Notes: generated by a model from the letters alone, not told the origin. Counted from the first letter of the stretch, positions 1 through 10,904 are shown. The stretch is DNA of 64,000 bases from Achromobacter seleniivolatilans (GCF_030864005.1 NZ_CP132976.1:1674001-1738000), one strand, 5' to 3'. Numbers and translations are program-made.

Positions 1-2193
1 GTTCCATTCCAGCAATCGCCCGAGTTCACGCCCGGTGAAGTCGCTGCGCCCGACTTGACCGCGCTTGCATCCGGCTCGCACAGCGATCCCTTCGCCATTC
101 TGGGCCCGCACGACGGCGTCGTCCGTGTGATGGCGCCCGGTGCATCTGCCGTTTCCCTGGTGTACCCCGATGGCGCCCGCGCCGTCTTGCAAGAGCAAGT
201 CCAAGGCCTGTATACCGGCGCGGCCTGCGCCGCACGGGCGGGCCAGCCAGGCTCCTACCAGTTGGCCATCCAGTGGCCTGGGGGCGAACAGATCACCGCC
301 GACCCCTACGCCTTCGGCCCCCTGTTGCCGGATACCGGCCTGGAGGCATTGGCCGGCGGCGACTGGCAAGCCGCCCGGGATCTGTTGGGCGCACGGCTGG
401 ATAGTGTGGACGGCATAAGCGGCCTGCGCTGTGCGATCTGGGCGCCCAATGCGCGCCGCGTCGCCATCGTTGGCGACTTCAACAGTTGGGATGGCCGCCG
501 CCACCCGATGCGTCTGCGCCACGCCGCAGGCGTCTGGGAGCTCTTTATTCCCGGCGTGAGCGCAGGCGCCCGCTACAAATTTGCCATTACCAGCGGCTCC
601 GGTGTCATTACGTTCAAGGCGGACCCGCTGGCCCGCCGCACAGAAATGCCGCCTGCGACCGCCTCGGTCGTGGACGACCCGGCACCTTACCCTTGGACCG
701 ATGACGCCTGGATGCAATCACGCGCCGGGCGGCAGACGCCGTCTTCCCCTATTTCTATTTACGAAGTCCACGCAGGCTCATGGGTTGCGCACGACGGCGG
801 CCGCTGCGCCTGGGACCAGCTTGCCGATAAGCTTCCCGCCTACGCGCTCGCCATGGGCTTCTCCCATGTAGAACTGATGCCCATCATGGAGTATCCGTTC
901 GGCGGTTCCTGGGGTTACCAGCCGCTGGGCCTGTTTGCGCCTTCCGCACGATTTGGACCGCCAGCCGCCTTCGCCCGCTTCGTCGACCGCTGCCACGCCT
1001 CTGGCATAGGCGTCATTCTGGATTGGGTCCCCGCCCATTTTCCCGACGACGCCCACGGGCTGGCGCTGATGGACGGCACCGCCCTGTATGAATATAGCGA
1101 TCCGCGCGAGGGCTACCACCCGGACTGGCACACGCTCGTCTACAACCTGGGCCGGACCGAAGTCAAAGCCTTCATGATCGCCAGCGCCATGCACTGGCTG
1201 GATCACTTCCATATCGACGGTTTGCGCGTGGATGCCGTGGCATCCATGCTGTATCGCGATTACAGCCGCAATCCCGGTGAATGGATTCCCAACCGTTACG
1301 GCGGCCGCGAAAACCTGGAGGCGGTGGAGTTCTTGCGTGAGCTGAACACCACCGTGCGCGACCGGCAGCCCGGCGCCATTGTGGTGGCAGAAGAGTCCAC
1401 CGCCTGGCCGGGCGTGACCGCCCCGGTGTCCGAGGGCGGATTGGGCTTTCACTACAAGTGGAACATGGGCTGGATGCACGACACGCTGCGTTATGTGGAA
1501 GAAGATCCCGTCTACCGGAAATTCCACCACCACGACATCACCTTTGGCATGGTGTACGCCTATTCCGAGCGCTTCGTCCTGCCGCTTTCCCATGACGAAG
1601 TTGTCCACGGCAAGGGTTCCTTGCTGAACAAAATGCCCGGCGATCACGCGGCCAAGCTGGCGAACCTGCGCGCCTATCTGGGGTTTATGTGGGCGCACCC
1701 CGGCAAAAAGCTGCTGTTCATGGGCGGAGAAATCGCCCAGCCCGCGGAATGGAATCACGACGCGGTGCTTGACTGGAATCTGCTGGATAACCCCGGTCAC
1801 AAGGGCGTGCAGCGTCTGGTCGCAGATTTGAACCGGATCTATCAGGCGTCCCCCGCGCTGCATGAACACGATGCCGACCCCGAGGGCTTTGCCTGGGTGG
1901 TGTTTGACGATGCCGACAACAGTGTCTTGGCCTTCTTACGGCTGGGCAACGGGCCGGCGATGCTGGCGGTCAGCAACTTCACACCCGTCGCCCGGCACGG
2001 CTACCGCGTCGGCGTGCCGCTGGCCGGCCGCTGGTCCGAAACCCTGAACTCCGATGCTGGCTGCTACGGCGGATCGGGCCAAGGCAATCAGGGCGCTGCG
2101 CATAGTCTGGCCGAATCTGCGCATGGTCACCCGCAATGCCTGCCGCTGATGCTGCCGCCGCTTTCCACCCTACTCTTCACGCACGAAGGCTGA
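1..2193 (+). CDS. glgB: 1,4-alpha-glucan branching enzyme GlgB (5' partial)
   Basis: Glycogen branching enzyme of GH13: it cleaves an alpha-1,4 glucan chain and re-attaches it through an alpha-1,6 bond in the cytoplasm. The frame is open from base 1, so the true start is probably just outside the window; a TTG at 55 would give 712 residues. The 730 visible residues are close to the usual length (E. coli about 728). An N-terminal CBM48-type domain ([13 protein letters not shown]) precedes the catalytic barrel. The three GH13 acids lie in [26 protein letters not shown] and [14 protein letters not shown]. It is the first visible gene of a plus-strand operon; glgX starts 4 bases after its stop. 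Function is confident; only the start is uncertain. Confidence 0.95.
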   Translation, partial: VPFQQSPEFTPGEVAAPDLTALASGSHSDPFAILGPHDGVVRVMAPGASAVSLVYPDGARAVLQEQVQGLYTGAACAARAGQPGSYQLAIQWPGGEQITADPYAFGPLLPDTGLEALAGGDWQAARDLLGARLDSVDGISGLRCAIWAPNARRVAIVGDFNSWDGRRHPMRLRHAAGVWELFIPGVSAGARYKFAITSGSGVITFKADPLARRTEMPPATASVVDDPAPYPWTDDAWMQSRAGRQTPSSPISIYEVHAGSWVAHDGGRCAWDQLADKLPAYALAMGFSHVELMPIMEYPFGGSWGYQPLGLFAPSARFGPPAAFARFVDRCHASGIGVILDWVPAHFPDDAHGLALMDGTALYEYSDPREGYHPDWHTLVYNLGRTEVKAFMIASAMHWLDHFHIDGLRVDAVASMLYRDYSRNPGEWIPNRYGGRENLEAVEFLRELNTTVRDRQPGAIVVAEESTAWPGVTAPVSEGGLGFHYKWNMGWMHDTLRYVEEDPVYRKFHHHDITFGMVYAYSERFVLPLSHDEVVHGKGSLLNKMPGDHAAKLANLRAYLGFMWAHPGKKLLFMGGEIAQPAEWNHDAVLDWNLLDNPGHKGVQRLVADLNRIYQASPALHEHDADPEGFAWVVFDDADNSVLAFLRLGNGPAMLAVSNFTPVARHGYRVGVPLAGRWSETLNSDAGCYGGSGQGNQGAAHSLAESAHGHPQCLPLMLPPLSTLLFTHEG

Positions 2194-2197
2194 CCCT

Positions 2198-4309
2198 ATG
2201 GACCCCTCTCAATTGAACCGTCTTGGCCCCGGACAGCCCTACCCGCTGGGAGCCGTCAGCGACGGGTTAGGCGTGAATTTTGCAGTGTTTTCTGCCAATG
2301 CCACGCGGATCGAACTGTGCCTGTTCGACGCGCGCGGCCGCAAGGAATTACGCCGGATAGACTTGCCAGAATGCACCGACGAAGTCTGGCATGGCTATCT
2401 GCCGGACGCGCAACCCGGCCTGATTTACGGCTACCGCGCCCATGGACCTTATGACCCGCGCAACGGCCACCGCTTCAACCCGCACAAACTGGTGCTGGAC
2501 CCGTACGCGCGCCAATTGACGGGGCCGGTCAGCTGGAGCGACGCCCTGTTCGGCTACCGCCTGAATCATGCCCGCGCCGATCTGGCCATGGATCGCCGCG
2601 ACAGCGCTCCTGCCATGCCCAAGGCGGTTGTCACCGAAGACCTGCCCTTCAATTGGGGCAACAGCAAGGCTCCCCATATTCCGTGGACGGACACGACCAT
2701 CTATGAAGTTCATTTGCGCGGTGTGTCCATGCAGCGCGAAGACTTGCGCCAACCGCTACGCGGCACGTGCGCGGCGCTTGCCGACCCGCGATTTATCGAA
2801 CACGTGCAACGCCTGGGCGTGACCGCCATTGAGCTGATGCCGGTCCACGCATTTCTGCAAGACCGCTTCTTGCTTGAACGCGGCTTGCGCAATTACTGGG
2901 GCTACAACACGCTGTCTTACTTTGCCCCGGAGCCCACCTATCTACAGCGCGGCCCCAACGATCTGCGCCAGGCCATCCGCCGTCTGCATGCGGCCGGCCT
3001 GGAAGTGATTCTGGACGTGGTCTACAACCACACGTGCGAAGGCAGTGAGCTTGGCCCGACCTTGTCGTGGCGGGGGCTGGACAACGCCAGCTATTACCGG
3101 CTGGTGCCCGGCGACGAACGCTACTACATCAACGACACCGGCTGCGGTAACACAGTGAATCTGTCGCATCCCCGTGTCTTGCAGATGGTGACGGACTCGT
3201 TGCGCTACTGGGTACAGTCCTATGGGGTGGACGGTTTTCGCTTCGATCTGGGCGTGACTTTGGGCCGTGAAGGTACGGGCTTTGATCCTGGCTCGGGCTT
3301 CTTTGATGTTCTGGGCCAGGACCCCGACCTGGCTCGGGTCAAACTGATTTCAGAACCTTGGGACATCGGTCCGGACGGATACCAGTTGGGCAGTCATCCG
3401 CCCGGTTTTGCGGAATGGAATGACCGTTACCGCGATACGGTGCGGCGCTACTGGCGCGGCGACGAGGGCATGCGCGGCGACATGGCAGCACGTCTGTGCG
3501 GATCGCGCGACATCTTCGACCGGCGCCACCGCCGTCCCTGGGCCAGCGTCAACTTCGTGGCCTCGCACGACGGTTTCACCACGCAAGACGTGGTCAGCTA
3601 TGACGGCAGCCACAACGAAGCGAACGGCGAAGGCGGCAACGACGGCCACTCTGAAAATTACAGCCACAACTGGGGCGCCGAAGGCCCGACGCAGGACGAA
3701 GGCATTCTGTTGCGCCGCCAGCGTGTGCAACGTGCCTTACTGGCAACCTTGTTCTTGTCCGACGGCACACCGATGTTGCTGGCGGGCGACGAATTCGGCA
3801 ATAGTCAGGACGGCAACAACAATGCGTATTGCCAGGACAACGCCGTGTCCTGGCTGGACTGGACGCAAGCGCAAAGCGATTCAGGCCGGGCATTGAGCAA
3901 TTTTTTGGCGCGCGTCCTGGCCTTGCGGCGCGCGCATCCCAGCCTGCGGGCGACGAGGTTTGGCGATGCTTCGCAAGAGCTGTGTCCGGGCATCAGCGCG
4001 ATCAGCTGGTTTGATTCGGAGGCCAAGCCGATGGATCAGGGCGCATGGGACGACCCTCAAGGCCGCGCCATGCTGCTGCGCCGTGCGGCGCTGCGCGAAG
4101 ACGGCAGCGTCGACGTGACCTTGCTGCTGCTGAATCCAGGCCCCGAAGCCCTGGGCTTTACCCTGCCCGAACCCGCTCAGTCATGGATACGAGAGCTGGA
4201 CTCGGCAGCGCTTTCCCCTGCCGCCCCCGTATCGGAAGGCTCCATCACCGTCGAAGGCAACAGCTTGACGCTGCTGGCCGCAGCCAACGTCAACGGAGCC
4301 TCGTCATGA
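2198..4309 (+). CDS. glgX: Glycogen debranching enzyme GlgX
   Basis: Isoamylase-type GH13 enzyme that hydrolyses alpha-1,6 branches of limit-dextrin or glycogen, giving linear maltooligosaccharides for TreY and MalQ downstream. It has 703 residues; GlgX proteins are usually about 650-720. The N-terminal CBM48-like part (GVNFAVFSANATRIELCLFD) is followed by the barrel, with catalytic residues in VDGFRFDLGVTLGR, LISEPWDIG and FVASHDGFTTQDVV. The loop NGEGGNDGHSENYSHNWG is typical of the debranching subfamily. The ATG lies 4 bases after the glgB stop, with an AAGG upstream inside glgB. Its TGA overlaps the treZ start (ATGA), which suggests translational coupling. Confidence 0.95.
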   Translation: MDPSQLNRLGPGQPYPLGAVSDGLGVNFAVFSANATRIELCLFDARGRKELRRIDLPECTDEVWHGYLPDAQPGLIYGYRAHGPYDPRNGHRFNPHKLVLDPYARQLTGPVSWSDALFGYRLNHARADLAMDRRDSAPAMPKAVVTEDLPFNWGNSKAPHIPWTDTTIYEVHLRGVSMQREDLRQPLRGTCAALADPRFIEHVQRLGVTAIELMPVHAFLQDRFLLERGLRNYWGYNTLSYFAPEPTYLQRGPNDLRQAIRRLHAAGLEVILDVVYNHTCEGSELGPTLSWRGLDNASYYRLVPGDERYYINDTGCGNTVNLSHPRVLQMVTDSLRYWVQSYGVDGFRFDLGVTLGREGTGFDPGSGFFDVLGQDPDLARVKLISEPWDIGPDGYQLGSHPPGFAEWNDRYRDTVRRYWRGDEGMRGDMAARLCGSRDIFDRRHRRPWASVNFVASHDGFTTQDVVSYDGSHNEANGEGGNDGHSENYSHNWGAEGPTQDEGILLRRQRVQRALLATLFLSDGTPMLLAGDEFGNSQDGNNNAYCQDNAVSWLDWTQAQSDSGRALSNFLARVLALRRAHPSLRATRFGDASQELCPGISAISWFDSEAKPMDQGAWDDPQGRAMLLRRAALREDGSVDVTLLLLNPGPEALGFTLPEPAQSWIRELDSAALSPAAPVSEGSITVEGNSLTLLAAANVNGASS

Positions 4310-6105
4310 CGGTATTGCCCGAACCGTATACCCACGGCGCACTGCCGCTGCCCGATGGCCGCACGCGATTCCGTCTGTGGGCGCCCTCCGCGCCGCCGGG
4401 CCTGGCGCTGCTGGTCGACGGGCACGCGCCGATTCCCTTGCAGCCTGACGCCCAAGGCTTTGTTCAGGCTGATGTGCCGTGCCCTCCCGGCACGCGCTAC
4501 CGCTATCAACTGGACAACGGCCTGACCGTTCCCGACCCCGCATCCCGGCTGCAAGAGGACGATGTGCATGGGGCCAGCATCGTGACGGCCGCCAATACCT
4601 ATCAGTGGCGCAACCCGTCATGGGCGGGGCGGCCTTGGGAAGAAGCCGTCATTTATGAAGTACACCCCGGACTGGCGGGCGGCTACACGGGTCTGGAAGC
4701 GCGTTTGCCTGCGCTGGCCGAGCTGGGCATTACGTTGATCGAATTAATGCCCATTGCTGATTTTCCCGGCCCGCGCAACTGGGGCTACGACGGCGTCTTG
4801 CCTTACGCGCCAGACGCCACGTACGGCACGCCTGACGCGCTGAAGCAACTGATCGACACCGCGCACGGCCTGGGAATGGGCGTGATGCTGGACGTGGTCT
4901 ACAACCATTTCGGCCCGGACGGCAATTACCTGTCGCGCTATGCAGGCCCGTTTTTCCGCGATGATATCCAAACGCCTTGGGGCGCCGCCATCGACTTCCG
5001 GCAAGCGCCCGTGCGCCGATTCTTTGAAGAGAACGCGCTGTACTGGCTGACGGAATTCCGCTTTGACGGCCTGCGGCTGGATGCCGTGCATGCAATTTCC
5101 GATCCGCAATGGCTGGTGGAATTGGCGCAATTCGTGCGGGGCCAGATACCGGAACCGCGCCACATTCACCTGGTCTTGGAAAACGATGACAACCGCGCCA
5201 GCCTGTTGACCCAGGGTTATGACGCCCAGTGGAACGACGACGCGCACCATGTGCTGCATCATCTGTTGACGAGCGAAGCCCATGGCTACTACGCCGATTA
5301 CGCTACCGAGCCGGCCAAGGCCCTGGCCCGGTGCCTGCAATCTGGCTGGCTGTACCAGGGCCAGCCCTCGCCCTACCGGCAGGGCGCGCCGCGCGGGGAG
5401 CCAAGCAGCGACCTACCGCCCTCGGCGTTTGTGCTGTTCTTGCAGAACCACGATCAGACGGGCAACCGTGCGCAAGGCGACCGGCTGATCAGTTTGACTG
5501 CATCCGCCGATCGTCTGCGGGCCGCCGTCACGCTGCAATTGCTGGCGCCGCAAATTCCCCTGATTTTCATGGGCGAAGAAGAAGGCAGCCGCGCCCCGTT
5601 CCTGTACTTCACCAGTCATGATGATCCGGCCTTGGCGCAGGCAGTGCGCCAAGGCCGGCAGCGCGAGTTCGCGTCCTTTCCTGCGTTCAGCGGCGTCAAT
5701 GCGTCCAAGGTGGCGGACCCCAACGACGTCAACACCTGGCGTCAAAGCGATCCCTGGGTCATGCCTGACCCGTCCGACGCCAAAGCCTGGAGAACCCACT
5801 ACAGCGCGCTGTTGAATCTGCGCAATCGCGTCATCGCGCCGCGATTGGCGGGCGCCCACAGTCTGGGCGCACACGCCGTTGGCATAGCCAGCGTCCATGC
5901 GCGGTGGCGGTTGAATGACGGCACAGTGCTCACGCTCTACGCCAATCTGGGCGACGCCCGGCAATCATTGCCGGACGACCTGGTGACCACGCAGGATGCA
6001 TTCGGGAATTTGCTGTTCGAATCATTGGCCGGCTCGCTGGACGCCCTGTGCGCTGGCAGCCTCTGCGCGAACAGTGCAGTCTGGTTGTTGGAGGATTCCG
6101 CATGA
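4306..6105 (+). CDS. treZ: Malto-oligosyltrehalose trehalohydrolase TreZ
   Basis: GH13 enzyme that releases free trehalose from maltooligosyl-trehalose, the second step of the TreY-TreZ pathway. It has 599 residues, normal for the family. An N-terminal beta-sandwich (TRFRLWAPSAPPGLALLVDG) is followed by the catalytic barrel with FDGLRLDAVHAISD, the acid/base Glu in HLVLENDDN and the third Asp in FLQNHDQTGNRAQG. The ATG at 4306 was chosen because it overlaps the glgX stop as ATGA and starts the conserved N-terminus. The frame stays open far upstream inside glgX, but that part is a shadow of glgX. Its own TGA overlaps the malQ ATG. Its partner treY is two genes downstream. Confidence 0.94.
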   Translation: MTVLPEPYTHGALPLPDGRTRFRLWAPSAPPGLALLVDGHAPIPLQPDAQGFVQADVPCPPGTRYRYQLDNGLTVPDPASRLQEDDVHGASIVTAANTYQWRNPSWAGRPWEEAVIYEVHPGLAGGYTGLEARLPALAELGITLIELMPIADFPGPRNWGYDGVLPYAPDATYGTPDALKQLIDTAHGLGMGVMLDVVYNHFGPDGNYLSRYAGPFFRDDIQTPWGAAIDFRQAPVRRFFEENALYWLTEFRFDGLRLDAVHAISDPQWLVELAQFVRGQIPEPRHIHLVLENDDNRASLLTQGYDAQWNDDAHHVLHHLLTSEAHGYYADYATEPAKALARCLQSGWLYQGQPSPYRQGAPRGEPSSDLPPSAFVLFLQNHDQTGNRAQGDRLISLTASADRLRAAVTLQLLAPQIPLIFMGEEEGSRAPFLYFTSHDDPALAQAVRQGRQREFASFPAFSGVNASKVADPNDVNTWRQSDPWVMPDPSDAKAWRTHYSALLNLRNRVIAPRLAGAHSLGAHAVGIASVHARWRLNDGTVLTLYANLGDARQSLPDDLVTTQDAFGNLLFESLAGSLDALCAGSLCANSAVWLLEDSA

Positions 6106-8225
6106 ACGCTATTGCTCCCACCGAATTGTCTGCCTTGGCCGCCGATGCCGGGATCGCCGAGCAGTGGACCGGCGCAGACCAGCGCCCGCAAACGGTCAAG
6201 CCCGACACCTTACGAGCCCTGCTGGCCGCGATGGACCTGCCTGCCGGGACGGACAAAGACATCCGTGACAGCCGGCAACGCCTGAGCGCAGCCTCTGGCC
6301 GCAAGCGTCTGCCCGCGATGCTGATCGCCGTCACCAGCGAACCCGTCGCGCTGCCGGTGCAATGCGCCGGGCGCTATGAAATTCACGCGGAGTCCGGGGC
6401 GGTTTTGACCGGCATCAGCACGACAGACACCGACGGATTTCCGTCCTTTCCGGCCCCGGACACGCCCGGCTACTACACCTTGACCACGCCCGCAGGCATG
6501 ACGACGTTGGCGGTTGCGCCACCGCACGCCCCCACGATGGACGACCTGATGCAGACGCAGGACGCCCGGGCCTGGGGGCTGGCGGCGCAGGTCTACAGCC
6601 TGCGCCGCCCGGCGCCTGACCTGACTCACTCAACCCATGGCTTTGGGGATTTCGGCGCGCTGCGTGAACTTGCCACGGCGGCCGGATGCGCTGGCGCGGA
6701 CGCGCTGGCCATCAGTCCGGTGCATGCAATGTTCGCCGCCGACCCCGGGCAATCCAGCCCCTATTCGCCATCAAGCCGGCTGTTCTTGAATACGCTGTAC
6801 GCCGATCCGGCCGCAGTGCTGGGCCACGATGCGGTGCGCAGTGCGCTGGCGGACATGGATCAGCACATGTTGCACGCGCTGGATGCGCAAGCCCTGATCA
6901 ACTGGCCTCAGGCCGGCCGATTGCGCCAGCAATTGCTGCGCAGCCTGTACGGACAGTTCGCAGCCCATGCCCCGCCCCAACAGCGTCAGGCCTTTGCCGC
7001 CTATTGCCTGACGGCCGGGCAGGATTTGCGCGACCACGCGCTGTTTGAAGCCCTGCATGCGGCGCAAGCGCCGCCCTACGGAGACCCCACCCCCTGGACA
7101 GCGTGGCCCGCCGGGCTGCGCGATCCGCGATCGGCCGCAGCCCAGGGGTATGTCGACGCGCAGGCCGATGACGTCAACGTGCATATGTTCAATCAATGGC
7201 TGGCGTCCGAGAGTTTGGCCCTGGCGCAACAGGCCGCCCGCGACGCCGGCATGCGGATCGGTCTGGTCGCGGACCTGGCCGTGGGCGGCAGCCCATTGGG
7301 CAGCCATGCCTGGAGCCGTCAAGCGGACCTGATGAAACGCACCGGCGTGGGCGCGCCGCCTGATCTGCACAACCCCCGCGGCCAGGGTTGGGGCTTGACC
7401 GCCCTGTCGCCCGCTGCATTGAATACGTCTGGCTACGCCGCCTTTCTGGCCATGCTGCGCGCCAACCTTGCGCACGCGGGCGGCCTGCGCATCGACCATA
7501 TTCTGGGCATGGCACGCTTGTGGCTGATTCCCGACGGCGCAGGTCCCCAAGACGGCGGTTATCTGCGCTATCCGCTAAAAGACCTGCTGCGCCTGACGGC
7601 GCTGGAAGCCTGGCTGCACGACGCGCTCATCATCGGTGAAAACCTGGGCACGGTGCCTGAGGGCTTCGACGACGAACTGCATGCCCATGGCCTGCTGGGC
7701 ATGAACGTGCTGTGGTTCATGCGCGAACCGGGCGCGGGCGCCACCGGACCGGCCGCTTTCATCCCCCCGCAGAACTGGCCGCCGCATGCCGTCGCCATGA
7801 CGACAACCCATGATCTTCCGACCCTGGAGGGCTGGTGGCACGCGCAAGACATACGCTGGCGCACCCGGCTGGGCCTGCTTGGCGACGATCAGGACGAGTC
7901 TCTTCTGCGTCTGGCAAGGCTTGAAGACCGAGAAGCCCTCTGGCGCGCTGTCCAGGCCAGCCCTGCAACGGCGGCTATGCGTACGATGCCCCGTGAAACC
8001 CCGGGCGCCGATCTGCTGGGTTATGTGGCGTCTTCCCCCTGCCCCTTGATGCTGGTGCCGCTGGAAGACATCGCCGGCAGACTGGATCAGCCCAACCTGC
8101 CCGGCACCATTTCCAATCATCCGAACTGGCGTCAACGGCTGCCGCTATCGGTATCGGATTGCCTGAACACGCCAGAGAGCCAGGCTCGTTTGCAACCGGT
8201 GCTGGCGCAGCGGGGGCGCCAATGA
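6102..8225 (+). CDS. malQ: 4-alpha-glucanotransferase (amylomaltase) MalQ
   Basis: GH77 disproportionating enzyme that moves maltosyl and longer units between alpha-1,4 glucans and releases glucose. It has 707 residues, matching the long proteobacterial MalQ form, whose N-terminal extension of roughly 150 residues precedes the barrel. GH77/GH13 catalytic motifs are GGLRIDHILGMARLW, IGENLGTVPEGF and MTTTHDLPTLEGWW. The start ATG overlaps the treZ TGA, and its stop overlaps the treY start in the same ATGA manner. Its place between treZ and treY suggests it remodels short glucans left by GlgX into chains long enough for TreY. Confidence 0.93.
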   Translation: MNAIAPTELSALAADAGIAEQWTGADQRPQTVKPDTLRALLAAMDLPAGTDKDIRDSRQRLSAASGRKRLPAMLIAVTSEPVALPVQCAGRYEIHAESGAVLTGISTTDTDGFPSFPAPDTPGYYTLTTPAGMTTLAVAPPHAPTMDDLMQTQDARAWGLAAQVYSLRRPAPDLTHSTHGFGDFGALRELATAAGCAGADALAISPVHAMFAADPGQSSPYSPSSRLFLNTLYADPAAVLGHDAVRSALADMDQHMLHALDAQALINWPQAGRLRQQLLRSLYGQFAAHAPPQQRQAFAAYCLTAGQDLRDHALFEALHAAQAPPYGDPTPWTAWPAGLRDPRSAAAQGYVDAQADDVNVHMFNQWLASESLALAQQAARDAGMRIGLVADLAVGGSPLGSHAWSRQADLMKRTGVGAPPDLHNPRGQGWGLTALSPAALNTSGYAAFLAMLRANLAHAGGLRIDHILGMARLWLIPDGAGPQDGGYLRYPLKDLLRLTALEAWLHDALIIGENLGTVPEGFDDELHAHGLLGMNVLWFMREPGAGATGPAAFIPPQNWPPHAVAMTTTHDLPTLEGWWHAQDIRWRTRLGLLGDDQDESLLRLARLEDREALWRAVQASPATAAMRTMPRETPGADLLGYVASSPCPLMLVPLEDIAGRLDQPNLPGTISNHPNWRQRLPLSVSDCLNTPESQARLQPVLAQRGRQ

Positions 8226-10900
8226 GCATCCCGCGCGCCACTGCCCGCCTGCAATTGCATGCCGGCTTCACGCTGGACGACGCCTGCGCGCAGGTTCCTT
8301 ACTATGCGCGGCTGGGCGCAAGCCATCTGTACCTGTCGCCCATCAGCCAGGCACGCGACGGGTCCACACACGGCTACGACGTCATAGACCATGGGCACGT
8401 CAGCAGCGATCTGGGCGGGCATGCCGCGCTTCTACGCCTGGCCGCCGCCGCCCGTGCGCACGGGCTGGGCCTGATCGCCGACATTGTGCCCAACCACATG
8501 GCGGCCCACCCGTCCAATGCGTGGTGGGCAGACGTACTGCGGCAAGGCCAAGACAGCCCGTACTCCCGCTATTTTGATATTGACTGGCATACGCCCGATC
8601 CTGCGCTGCGCGGCAAGGTTCTGCTGCCAGTGCTGCCTGAAGCCTACGGTGTGAGCCTGGAAACCGGCGTTATCGCCTTGACCCACGACCCGCGGCACAA
8701 CACGTACGCGATAGATGTGGGGGATTTGCGGCTACCGGTCGCGGGCGACTTCAGCCGCGCCACGTCCCACGCGCCCGCCACCGTGTGCGCCGAGCACGAC
8801 GCCCGTACGGCCGCTGGCAGGCGGCGGTTGCACGAGCTGCTGGAACGTCAGCATTACCATCTGGCCTGGTGGCGCACCGCGCCCGAGCAGATCAATTGGC
8901 GCCGTTTCTTCGAGATCAGTGAATTGGTGGGCGTGCGGGTGGAGGACGACGCGGTCTTTGACGCCGTGCATGCCTTGCCTGTGCAACTGGTGCGCGATGG
9001 CGTGCTGGACGGCCTGCGCATCGATCACATTGATGGTCTGGCTGCGCCGGGCGCGTATCTGCGGCGTCTGCGCCGGGCGTTGTTCCAGACGGGTCCCGCA
9101 CGTGTCGAAGCCGGCTTGTCCCGCGACACCTATCTGATTGTCGAAAAAATACTGGCCGATGATGAAACCCTGGACCCGCGTTGGGAAACCGACGGCACCA
9201 CCGGTTATGACTTCATGGATCAAGTCGGCGCGCTGCTGCATGCGCCCAGCGCGCAAGCCCAGTTGGAGGCATTCTGGCGGGCGGTAAGCGGCGGCACTGG
9301 CAGCGTTTCGGAACAACTATTGCTGGCGCGCCATCGGATGCTGGCCCGGCATTTTCCCGCCGAACGCCAAGCGCTTGTACGGGCGCTCACACGCATTGCC
9401 CGGCAGGATCTGCGCACTCGCGATTGGACAAGCGCCTCGATCGACCGCGTGCTGACTGCCTTGCTGGCGGCTTTCCCTGTATATCGAACCTACGCCGACG
9501 ACGGCGGACGCAGCGTCGCCGATCAAAAGTGGTTTCAAGTAGCGGCAAGCGCTGCGCGAGCCGCGCTGGGCGCGCACGATGGAAGTGCCGACGATCAGTT
9601 GCTGTCCTTATTGCAGGACTGGCTGGATGGCGCACCTGCGGTTGCGCATGGCCCGGGCGCGACTCATGCCCTGCATGGCGCGCGCGAGCGCGCATTGCGG
9701 CGCTTCCAGCAACTGACGCCGCCGCTGGCCGCCAAGGCCTTGGAAGATACGCTGTTCTATCGCCATGGCCCATTGCTGTCGCGCAACGAAGTGGGCTCCA
9801 GCCCCGCTCGCTTCGCCCTGTCCGCCGCCGCCTTCCACGCCTTATGCGCCGCCCGCGCCCGCACCCACCCCCATGCCATGCTGGCTACCGCCACTCACGA
9901 CCACAAGCGCGGCGAAGACAGCCGCGCCCGTCTGGCCGTGTTGAGCGAAGACCCCACCGGTTGGATTCAAACCGCAAGCGCCTGGATAACGCGGCTGGCG
10001 CCTGCCAACGCATTCACGCCCGCCGACCGTTATCTGCTGCTGCAAACCTTGGTGGGCGCCTGGCCGTTGGAACTGACTGCGGAAGATGTGGCCACCCGCC
10101 CCCAGGATGTCTCTGCTTTTCTGAAGCGCATTGCGCAATGGCAGCAAAAAGCCTTGCGGGAAGCCAAACTGCACACCAGTTGGACCGACCCCGACGCCAG
10201 CTACGAACAAGCAGCGCAAGATTGCCTGGACTCACTGGTCAATACGACAGACGGCCTCGCCCTGCTTGGCGAAATCGCAGCCTTTGCGCTTCGCGTCGCA
10301 CCGGCGGGGCTGGTCAACAGCCTGGCGCAAACGCTGCTGCGCAATACCTTGCCCGGGGTGCCAGATCTTTACCAGGGCACTGATCTTTGGGATTTCAGTC
10401 TGGTCGATCCCGACAACCGCCGCCCCGTCGATTACGAGGCGCGCGCCGCGCTGCTCCGCACCGATGACGTGGAGACCCCTATCAATACCTCCGCCACAGC
10501 CTGGCGTAGCGGTGCCGTCAAACAGGCGCTGATTCAGCGTGCGCTAATCCTGCGCGCCCGCTATCCCGACTTGTTCAGCCAGGCTGGCTGCACGCCGGTC
10601 CAAGCGCACGGCGCTCATGCCGAAAACGTGTTTGCCTTCCTGCGCCGCCACGGGGGGCGGGACGTACTGGTCGTTGCGCCCCGGCTCTGCTCAACGGCGT
10701 TGGCGCCCTATACGCAAGATCAGCCTGAGATGGCGCGGCGCTACTGGGAAGACACCGGCTTGCGGCTGCCGCCGGGCGTAGCGGCAGCCGGATTGCGCGA
10801 CGTGCTGTCCGGCCGCCACCTGCGCATGACGGCCGCAGGCGAGGTCCTGCTGGCCGATTTGTTGCACGACTGCCCGGTCGCGCTGGGCGTCAGCGTCTAG
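8222..10900 (+). CDS. treY: Malto-oligosyltrehalose synthase TreY
   Basis: GH13 enzyme that isomerises the reducing-end alpha-1,4 bond of a maltooligosaccharide into the alpha,alpha-1,1 bond of trehalose; TreZ then cuts trehalose off. It has 892 residues, at the upper end of the family (mostly 700-900). Motifs are the N-terminal TARLQLHAGFTLDDA and YLSPI, then LDGLRIDHIDGL, IVEKILADDETL and ATATHDHKRGEDSRARLAVLSE. The start ATG at 8222 overlaps the malQ stop. This is the last gene of the operon; a small hairpin follows 4 bases after its stop. Function is confident from conserved motifs and operon context. Confidence 0.94.
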   Translation: MSIPRATARLQLHAGFTLDDACAQVPYYARLGASHLYLSPISQARDGSTHGYDVIDHGHVSSDLGGHAALLRLAAAARAHGLGLIADIVPNHMAAHPSNAWWADVLRQGQDSPYSRYFDIDWHTPDPALRGKVLLPVLPEAYGVSLETGVIALTHDPRHNTYAIDVGDLRLPVAGDFSRATSHAPATVCAEHDARTAAGRRRLHELLERQHYHLAWWRTAPEQINWRRFFEISELVGVRVEDDAVFDAVHALPVQLVRDGVLDGLRIDHIDGLAAPGAYLRRLRRALFQTGPARVEAGLSRDTYLIVEKILADDETLDPRWETDGTTGYDFMDQVGALLHAPSAQAQLEAFWRAVSGGTGSVSEQLLLARHRMLARHFPAERQALVRALTRIARQDLRTRDWTSASIDRVLTALLAAFPVYRTYADDGGRSVADQKWFQVAASAARAALGAHDGSADDQLLSLLQDWLDGAPAVAHGPGATHALHGARERALRRFQQLTPPLAAKALEDTLFYRHGPLLSRNEVGSSPARFALSAAAFHALCAARARTHPHAMLATATHDHKRGEDSRARLAVLSEDPTGWIQTASAWITRLAPANAFTPADRYLLLQTLVGAWPLELTAEDVATRPQDVSAFLKRIAQWQQKALREAKLHTSWTDPDASYEQAAQDCLDSLVNTTDGLALLGEIAAFALRVAPAGLVNSLAQTLLRNTLPGVPDLYQGTDLWDFSLVDPDNRRPVDYEARAALLRTDDVETPINTSATAWRSGAVKQALIQRALILRARYPDLFSQAGCTPVQAHGAHAENVFAFLRRHGGRDVLVVAPRLCSTALAPYTQDQPEMARRYWEDTGLRLPPGVAAAGLRDVLSGRHLRMTAAGEVLLADLLHDCPVALGVSV

Positions 10901-10904
10901 CAGC

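Noticed and set aside
778..1869. Long open frame of 363 codons on the minus strand inside glgB
   Set aside because: It is fully antisense to a confidently identified gene and its translation has no recognisable domain; such shadows are common in high-GC DNA.
4045..4305. N-terminal extension of treZ into glgX
   Set aside because: The extension translates the wrong frame of glgX and is Arg-rich; the ATG at 4306 starts the conserved TreZ N-terminus and overlaps the glgX stop.
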